Positions 58,674 to 64,000 of a stretch of 64,000 nt of DNA are shown one piece after another. Below the pieces are notes generated by a model. The model saw only the letters and a list, made by a program, of their open reading frames with translations, was not told the DNA's origin and did no database searches. This DNA is from JANSYL01 sp965229695. Its GTDB lineage: Bacteria; Pseudomonadota; Alphaproteobacteria; Rhodobacterales; Rhodobacteraceae. How positions within the stretch are numbered: the first letter of the stretch is position 1; each line of letters opens with the position of its first letter. Both the position numbers and the translations under genes were made by a program. The stretch is from contig OZ245921.1 in assembly GCA_965229695.1 (NCBI GenBank), positions 3,286,001-3,350,000 on the forward strand, written 5' to 3'.

Positions 58674-59897
58674 GTGAACTACGATACCGCGCTCGACACC
58701 GCGATCAGTAACCTGCACGAAGAAGGCCGCTACCGGACCTTTATCGATATCGAGCGGAAGAAGGGCCAATTCCCCCACGCGGTTTGGAACAAGCCCGACG
58801 GCACCCAGCAAGACATCACCGTTTGGTGCGGCAATGATTACCTGGGCATGGGCCAGCATCCGGTTGTGCTGGAGGCGATGCATGACGCGTTGGACGCGAC
58901 CGGCGCAGGGTCGGGCGGCACGCGCAACATTTCGGGCACCACGGTTTATCACAAGCGCCTTGAGGCCGAATTGGCCGACCTGCACGGCAAAGAGGCGGCG
59001 CTGGTTTTCACCTCGGCCTATATCGCCAATGACGCGACGCTTTCGACGCTGCCCAAGCTGTTTCCCGGCCTGATCATCTATTCCGACAACCTAAATCATG
59101 CCTCGATGATCGAAGGCATTCGCCGCAATGGCGGGGCCAAGCGCATCTTCAAGCATAATGATCTGGATGATCTGCGCGCCAAGCTGGAGGCCGACGACCC
59201 GGCGGCACCGAAGCTGATCGCCTTCGAATCGATTTACTCGATGGATGGGGATTTTGGCCCGATCAAAGAGATTTGCGATCTGGCCGATGAATTTGGCGCG
59301 CTGACCTATCTGGATGAGGTGCACGCGGTGGGCATGTATGGCCCGCGCGGCGGTGGCGTCAGCGAACGGGACCGTTTGGCGCATCGCATCGACATCATCA
59401 ACGGCACGCTTGGCAAAGCCTTTGGCGTGATGGGTGGCTATATCGCGGCCTCGGCCAAAATGTGTGACGCGGTGCGGTCTTACGCGCCGGGCTTTATTTT
59501 CACCACCTCGATCCCGCCGGTTGTGGCCGCGGGCGCGGCCGCCAGCGTGCGCCATCTGAAGGGCGATCAGGGGTTGCGCGACCTGCAACAGGAACGTGCT
59601 AAGGTGTTGAAATTGCGCCTGAAAGGCATGGGTTTGCCGATCATCGACCATGGCAGCCATATCGTGCCGGTGATCGTGGGCGATCCGGTCCATACCAAGG
59701 CGATTTCGGACATGTTGCTGACGGATTTCGGCATCTATGTGCAGCCCATCAATTTCCCGACCGTCCCACGCGGGACCGAGCGGCTGCGCTTCACGCCGTC
59801 GCCGGTGCATACGCCCAAAATGCTGGACGGTTTGGTGAACGCCATGGACGCGCTTTGGAGCCATTGTGCGCTGAATCGTGCCGAGCTATCGGCCTAA
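58674..59897 (+). CDS. hemA: 5-Aminolevulinate synthase
   Basis: 407 residues. Pyridoxal phosphate would bind Lys248 in NGTLGKAFGVMGGY; other blocks are CGNDYLGMGQHPVV, GAGSGGTRNISGTTVYHKRLEAELA and LDEVHAVGMYGPRGGGVSERD. It condenses glycine and succinyl-CoA, the alphaproteobacterial (C4) route to heme. The start is GTG at 58674 with AGGGGG eight bases upstream; earlier in-frame ATG codons lie in the promoter region. An FNR-type box suggests oxygen control. Confidence 0.97.
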   Translation: MNYDTALDTAISNLHEEGRYRTFIDIERKKGQFPHAVWNKPDGTQQDITVWCGNDYLGMGQHPVVLEAMHDALDATGAGSGGTRNISGTTVYHKRLEAELADLHGKEAALVFTSAYIANDATLSTLPKLFPGLIIYSDNLNHASMIEGIRRNGGAKRIFKHNDLDDLRAKLEADDPAAPKLIAFESIYSMDGDFGPIKEICDLADEFGALTYLDEVHAVGMYGPRGGGVSERDRLAHRIDIINGTLGKAFGVMGGYIAASAKMCDAVRSYAPGFIFTTSIPPVVAAGAAASVRHLKGDQGLRDLQQERAKVLKLRLKGMGLPIIDHGSHIVPVIVGDPVHTKAISDMLLTDFGIYVQPINFPTVPRGTERLRFTPSPVHTPKMLDGLVNAMDALWSHCALNRAELSA

Positions 59898-60057
59898 GCG
59901 TTTCTGCGGGTGCAACACCCACCGCGACCATGCTAATTCGGACCTACGCACGGGGGATTTGGGGAATCACCTGGTTTTAGGGTAACATCTTGCCAAAGTC
60001 GTTGGACGACCCACCACATCCTGGGGTCGGACCAAGGTATAACAGGGGCAGGGCCGC

Positions 60058-61290
60058 ATGGGCCAAGATATGGGCCAATACGACGCGAACGGGCATCCGG
60101 TGGCTGCTGACACCGGTTCGGACCCGACCGCCTTTCAGGGCTACGATGTCCTGGACGTCCCTTTGGGCGATTTGATGCGCGGCGAACGCGCGACCCTCGG
60201 AAAATCCCTGCTGGATGTGGAGCGCGAGCTGAAAATTCGCGCCGCCTATATCGCAGCGATTGAAAATGGCGATGTGGGGGCCTTTGCCTCACCCGGGTTC
60301 ATCGCGGGTTATGTGCGGTCTTATGCGCGCTATCTGGGGATCGAGCCGGAATGGACCTTCCGCCGGTTTTGCGAAGAAACCGGGTTTCAAGGGGTGCATG
60401 GGTTTTCGGCGCAACAAGCGCAGGAGGCCAAGCGCAGCTTTGGCGACGCGCCCCGGCGGCTTGACCCCAATGAGGTGATGCAATCGGCGCGGATCAGCTT
60501 TACGCCCAGCCGCGACAGCCTGTTTGCCAATCTGGAGCCAGGGGCGCTTGGCTCTTTCGCGGTGTTGGTCGCTTTGGTGTTGGGCCTGGGCTATGGGGCT
60601 TGGGCCATTCTGCACGACATTCAACGGCTGCAAATCGCCCCGATCGACGAAGCGCCGGTGCCCCTGGCGCAGTTGGACCCGCTGGCTGGTGCCTCGGAAG
60701 GGGCCTTTGATGTGGCGCAGGAGTTCGACATTAACATGCCTGGCCCCGAAGCTTTGGAGCGGCTTTATCGCCCGCAGGCTTTGGAAGCGCCGGTTCTGAC
60801 GCCGCGAGACAGCGCGCTGGCGACGCTTGACCCCGATGAGGTTGGCACCTTGGGCGGCCTTCAGGCAGCGCGGCGCGCGCCGGAACTGGGGCAGACCGTG
60901 GCCGTGGCGGCGGTGGAACCCGAAAGCAGCGTTCAGGTGACCGAGGCTTTGCAGGATGAGGTGTTGGTCTTTGCGGTGCGCCCGTCTTGGGTGCGCATCA
61001 CCTCGGCCCGTGGGACGGTGATTTTTGAGGGCACCTTGAACGCGGGCGATAGTTATACGCTTGCGGCGTCGGACAGCCCGCCGACCTTGCGGGCGGGCAA
61101 TGCAGGATCGCTTTATTTTGCCGTGAATGGCGTGACCCTGGGCCCCGCGGCCCCGGGCACCGCGATTGCGCGGGATGTGGTTCTGTCCGCTGATGCGCTG
61201 ACCACCAATTACCCGATGGCCGATGCCAGCAGTGACCCCGATTTGCCAGAGGTCGCGGCCCTGGTTCTAAGCGGCGCGGCACAAGAATAG
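60058..61290 (+). CDS. RodZ-like helix-turn-helix membrane protein
   Basis: 410 residues. An N-terminal HTH_25 domain (LGKSLLDVERELKIRAAYIAAIENGD … GFIAGYVRSYARYLGIEPEWTFRRF, ~45-110) is followed by one membrane helix (GSFAVLVALVLGLGYGAWAIL, ~165-185). A long acidic linker leads to a C-terminal DUF4115 domain (VRPSWVRITSARGTVIFEGTLNAGDSYTL). This is the RodZ layout, a cytoskeleton-linked cell-shape factor. It lies directly upstream of ispG, as in many proteobacteria. Confidence 0.88.
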   Translation: MGQDMGQYDANGHPVAADTGSDPTAFQGYDVLDVPLGDLMRGERATLGKSLLDVERELKIRAAYIAAIENGDVGAFASPGFIAGYVRSYARYLGIEPEWTFRRFCEETGFQGVHGFSAQQAQEAKRSFGDAPRRLDPNEVMQSARISFTPSRDSLFANLEPGALGSFAVLVALVLGLGYGAWAILHDIQRLQIAPIDEAPVPLAQLDPLAGASEGAFDVAQEFDINMPGPEALERLYRPQALEAPVLTPRDSALATLDPDEVGTLGGLQAARRAPELGQTVAVAAVEPESSVQVTEALQDEVLVFAVRPSWVRITSARGTVIFEGTLNAGDSYTLAASDSPPTLRAGNAGSLYFAVNGVTLGPAAPGTAIARDVVLSADALTTNYPMADASSDPDLPEVAALVLSGAAQE

Positions 61291-61367
61291 CCGCCAGCCG
61301 TTGTTCCCGACCGGCGTCGGGGCTATCTGTGCCTGAGACCCGATCCCTGGCAAAGAAACCGCAGGCC

Positions 61368-62501
61368 ATGTCCCACAATCCGATCCGTCCCTGGCGCGAT
61401 ATCGAGCGTCGCAAGAGCCGCCAAATCCATGTGGGCGCCGTCCCGGTGGGGGGCGATGCGCCGATCAGCGTGCAGACCATGACCAACACGCTGACCACGG
61501 ATGTGAAAGCCACCATCGAACAGGTCCAGGCTTGTGCCGAGGCGGGGGCGGATATTGTGCGGATCTCGGTGCCGGATGAAGCCTCCTCCAAAGCGCTGAA
61601 AGAGATCGTGCCGGAATGCCCGGTGCCGATCGTGGCCGATATCCATTTCCACTATAAGCGCGGCATCGAAGCGGCCCAGGCGGGGGCCGCCTGTTTGCGG
61701 ATCAATCCGGGCAATATCGGAGATGAGGCGCGGGTGCGCGAGGTGATCAAGGCCGCCCGCGATCATAATTGTTCCATGCGCATTGGGGTGAATGCGGGAT
61801 CGCTGGAAAAGCACCTGCTGGAAAAATATGGCGAACCCTGCCCGGATGCGATGGTGGAAAGCGGACTCGACCATATCAAGATCCTGGAAGACAACGATTT
61901 TCACGAATTCAAAATCTCGATGAAAGCCTCGGACGTGTTCATGACCGTGGCGGCCTATCAGATGCTGTCGGAACAGACCGACGCGCCGTTCCATCTGGGC
62001 ATCACCGAGGCGGGTGGCTTTGTTGGCGGCACGGTGAAATCGGCGATTGGTCTGGGCAATCTGCTTTGGGCCGGTTTGGGCGACACGCTGCGCGTGAGCC
62101 TGTCGGCGGACCCCGTGGAAGAGGTGAAGATCGGCTTTGAGATCTTGAAATCTTTGGGGCTGCGCCACCGGGGGGTGAACATCATCTCTTGCCCGTCCTG
62201 CGCGCGGCAGGGGTTTGATGTGATTAAGACCGTGGAGATTTTGGAAAAGCGGTTAGAGCATATCAAAACGCCCATGAGCTTGAGCATTATTGGCTGTGTC
62301 GTGAATGGGCCGGGTGAGGCTTTGATGACCGATGTGGGCTTTACCGGCGGTGGGGCCGGGTCGGGCATGGTCTATTTGAACGGCAAGATTGCCCATAAGC
62401 TCGCCAATGATCAGATGGTTGATCACATCGTTGAGCAGGTCGAGAAAAAGGCCGAGGAGTTGGAAGCCGCCCGCGCCGCGTCGGCCGAGGCGGCGGAGTA
62501 A
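61368..62501 (+). CDS. ispG: 4-Hydroxy-3-methylbut-2-enyl diphosphate synthase
   Basis: 377 residues. The N-terminal barrel starts RPWRDIERRKSRQIHVGAVPVGGDAPISVQTMTNT, and the C-terminal iron-sulfur domain holds ISCPSCARQGFDV and IIGCVVNGPGEA, whose three Cys bind a 4Fe-4S cluster. It acts late in the methylerythritol phosphate route to isoprenoids. The ATG of MSHNPIRPW matches the family start; a GTG 13 codons earlier is possible. The C-terminus is an Ala/Glu-rich helix. Confidence 0.96.
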   Translation: MSHNPIRPWRDIERRKSRQIHVGAVPVGGDAPISVQTMTNTLTTDVKATIEQVQACAEAGADIVRISVPDEASSKALKEIVPECPVPIVADIHFHYKRGIEAAQAGAACLRINPGNIGDEARVREVIKAARDHNCSMRIGVNAGSLEKHLLEKYGEPCPDAMVESGLDHIKILEDNDFHEFKISMKASDVFMTVAAYQMLSEQTDAPFHLGITEAGGFVGGTVKSAIGLGNLLWAGLGDTLRVSLSADPVEEVKIGFEILKSLGLRHRGVNIISCPSCARQGFDVIKTVEILEKRLEHIKTPMSLSIIGCVVNGPGEALMTDVGFTGGGAGSGMVYLNGKIAHKLANDQMVDHIVEQVEKKAEELEAARAASAEAAE

Positions 62502-62593
62502 AGCGCAGCGGGCGCGGGGGCCGTTGGCCCGTCGCGCGTCACTGCGGGAGGCGCCTCATTGGCGGGTGATTTGCCGGTGATTTGCGTTTGGAC

Positions 62594-62633
62594 GCCTCCG
62601 GCGGCCATATTTTGAGGATAAAGATGGGGCGGG
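62594..62633 (+). repeat. Dispersed gene-end motif, CCTCCGGCGGCCATATTT form
   Basis: Second copy of the motif at 25029-25068, differing at only a few bases. It lies in the 174-base gap between ispG and rlmE, after a short GGGCC-GTT-GGCCC hairpin at 62518-62530. Confidence 0.65.
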
Positions 62634-62675
62634 TGCGCTGGGATTAGCGGGCCGGGGCCCTGTTTAGAGGTCGGG

Positions 62676-63395
62676 ATGGCGAAGAAGACAAGCGGGCGCG
62701 GACAGCGGGATTTGCGGGTGCGGGTGAAGACCGCACGGGGGCGGAAGCTGAGCTCGACCCGGTGGTTGGAGCGCCAGTTGAACGATCCCTATGTGCAGGC
62801 GGCGCGGCGCGAGGGTTATCGCGGGCGGGCGGCGTTTAAGATCCTGGAACTGGACGACAAATACCGGTTTTTGGTGCCGGGCGCACGGGTCGTGGATTTG
62901 GGCTGTGCGCCGGGCGGGTGGAGCCAGGTGGCGGTGAAACGTGTGAATGCCTTGGGCGCGCGCGCGGGCAAGCGCCAAGGCCGGGTGATTGGCCTGGACT
63001 TGCAAGAGGTGGAGCCGATCCCCGGCGCGGAGATCCATGTGCTCGATTTCATGGAAGATGGGGCGGATGATCAGGTGAAGGCCTGGTTGGGCGGCAAGGC
63101 CGATGTGGTGATGAGCGATATGGCGGCCTCGGCCTCGGGGCATAAGCAGACGGATCATTTGCGGATCATGGCGCTGTGCGAGGCGGCGGCGGACCTGGCC
63201 TTTGACGTGTTGGAAGACGGCGGCACCTTTGTTGCCAAGGTTCTGGCTGGCGGGGCTGAGGGCAGCTTGCAGCAAGTGTTGAAGCAACGGTTCAAATCAG
63301 TGGCGAATGTGAAGCCGCCGGCCTCGCGCTCGGACAGTTCTGAAAAATTTGTGGTGGCGACCGGGTTTCGCGGCGTGTCGGGCGACGACGACTGA
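62676..63395 (+). CDS. rlmE: 23S rRNA (uridine-2'-O)-methyltransferase RlmE (FtsJ/RrmJ)
   Basis: 239 residues. The SAM motif is VVDLGCAPGGWSQVA; the catalytic set appears as FKILELDDKY (Lys), VMSDMAAS (Asp), FVAKVLAGG (Lys) and SSEKFVVATGFRG (Glu). It methylates U2552 of 23S rRNA late in 50S assembly. The first ~30 residues are basic and glycine-rich. GAGG precedes the ATG. The next gene, guaB, follows after a dispersed motif. Confidence 0.95.
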   Translation: MAKKTSGRGQRDLRVRVKTARGRKLSSTRWLERQLNDPYVQAARREGYRGRAAFKILELDDKYRFLVPGARVVDLGCAPGGWSQVAVKRVNALGARAGKRQGRVIGLDLQEVEPIPGAEIHVLDFMEDGADDQVKAWLGGKADVVMSDMAASASGHKQTDHLRIMALCEAAADLAFDVLEDGGTFVAKVLAGGAEGSLQQVLKQRFKSVANVKPPASRSDSSEKFVVATGFRGVSGDDD

Positions 63396-63420
63396 TCGCG
63401 GGTGCGCGATCCGAGGCGGG

Positions 63421-63468
63421 TTTGCGTATTTTGGGAAAGATGAAGGGGGCGGGGGCGCCCGCGCCCCC
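63421..63468 (+). repeat. Dispersed gene-end motif with adjoining hairpin
   Basis: TTTGCGTATTTTGG then GAAAGATGAAG (63421-63445), identical to the copy at 35779-35803, is followed by the stem GGGGGCG-CCCG-CGCCCCC (63451-63468) and a T-containing tract (AGATTTTGGGTTTTC). The hairpin probably ends rlmE transcription. Confidence 0.7.
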
Positions 63469-63542
63469 AGATTTTGGGTTTTCTTTCCCCGCGACCCATG
63501 GGATAGGGACGTGCCAACGCACCCTCCCAAGGAGAGACCCCG

Positions 63543-64000
63543 ATGGAGATTCGCGAGGCCCTGACCTTCGATGATGTGTTGCTTGTACCTGGCGCCAGCG
63601 CGGTTCTGCCCGCTGATGCGGACACGCGCACCCAAGTCACCAAATCAATCGCTTTGAACATCCCGCTTTTGAGCTCGGCCATGGACACCGTAACCGAGGG
63701 GCGGATGGCGATTGCCATGGCCCAGGCGGGCGGCATGGGGGTTATTCACCGGAACTTGGATGTCGAGGCGCAGGCGCGGGAAGTGCGGCGGGTGAAGCGA
63801 TTTGAAAGCGGGATTGTCTATAACCCCGTGACGCTGACCGCCGATCAGACCTTGGCGGATGCGCGGGCGCTGACCGAGCGTTATGGGTTTTCAGGCTTTC
63901 CGGTGATCGATGGGGATCGGCGGATTTTAGGGATCGTGACCAATCGCGACATGCGGTTTGCCCAGGATGATGCGACGCCCGTCCATGCGATGATGACCAC
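63543..64000 (+). CDS. guaB: IMP dehydrogenase (3' end missing)
   Basis: The frame is open to the right edge: 152 codons. It starts MEIREALTFDDVLLVPGASAVLP, followed by IALNIPLLSSAMDTVTEGRMAIAMAQAGGMGVIHRN, and then enters the first CBS motif (FSGFPVIDGDRRILGIVTNRDMRF). These are the N-terminal third of GuaB, which oxidises IMP to XMP for guanine nucleotide synthesis. The catalytic Cys loop lies outside the window. GGAGAG precedes the ATG. Confidence 0.96.
   Translation, partial: MEIREALTFDDVLLVPGASAVLPADADTRTQVTKSIALNIPLLSSAMDTVTEGRMAIAMAQAGGMGVIHRNLDVEAQAREVRRVKRFESGIVYNPVTLTADQTLADARALTERYGFSGFPVIDGDRRILGIVTNRDMRFAQDDATPVHAMMT

Overview
The window is a stretch of chromosome from an alphaproteobacterium, almost certainly a marine member of the Rhodobacteraceae (Roseobacter group). 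This rests on the high G+C content, a circularly permuted two-piece tmRNA gene, a dmdA-acuI pair for dimethylsulfoniopropionate (DMSP) breakdown, the trgA-trgB-cysK tellurite locus known from Rhodobacter sphaeroides, a 5-aminolevulinate synthase gene with an FNR-type box upstream, and many small proteins typical of the group (DUF4169, SspB family, RHH). I saw no rRNA or tRNA genes, CRISPR array, prophage or insertion sequence. Both ends cut a gene: modC on the left, guaB on the right.

Layout. 1-0.83 kb: end of modC. 0.9-7.9 kb (minus): a peptide-type ABC transporter operon (binding protein, two permeases, a small secreted protein, a fused double ATPase). 8.1-12.8 kb: an AraC regulator, a TusA-like protein, CcdA, and a membrane alpha/beta-hydrolase coupled to a cytochrome P450. 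12.7-18.0 kb: a paired palindromic repeat, small regulators, fumC, a phospholipid-methyltransferase-like gene, sspB, a small membrane protein and a class A beta-lactamase. 18.1-18.7 kb: permuted ssrA and a 57-residue secreted protein. 18.8-24.9 kb: a polyamine-type binding protein, a FadR-type regulator, and a divergent operon DUF2182-DUF1326-DinB-dmdA-acuI. 25.1-33.6 kb: photolyase, cfa, trgA-trgB-cysK, an MscS-type channel and an AlaX-type editing protein. 33.8-41.4 kb: valine/isobutyrate catabolism (mmsB, 3-hydroxyisobutyryl-CoA hydrolase, acyl-CoA dehydrogenase, mmsA with a divergent LysR regulator), with a cupredoxin and a GCS2-type carboxylate-amine ligase between.

41.4-49.7 kb: a CBS protein, coaD, two cyclophilins, an ABC-F ATPase, a YdcZ-type transporter, an HExxH lipoprotein, tandem c-type cytochromes, a thioesterase, a small membrane protein, and a visibly lower-G+C NYN-domain gene coupled to parE. 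49.7-58.5 kb: parE, a second membrane alpha/beta-hydrolase, ppk2, a pilin-like small protein, a DUF1007-NicO metal transport pair, a MATE exporter and a secreted protein. 58.5-64 kb: hemA, a RodZ-like protein, ispG, rlmE and the start of guaB.

The most interesting region is 20.7-24.9 kb, where the DMSP demethylase gene overlaps the last of three uncharacterised genes (a metal-type membrane protein, a Cys-rich DUF1326 protein and a DinB-fold protein) in one likely operon beside a FadR-type regulator with a clear palindromic operator. Others are a composite palindromic repeat with three copies, a dispersed motif at gene ends, a beta-lactamase with an RTG motif lying just behind the ssrA terminator, and the NYN gene fused translationally to parE.
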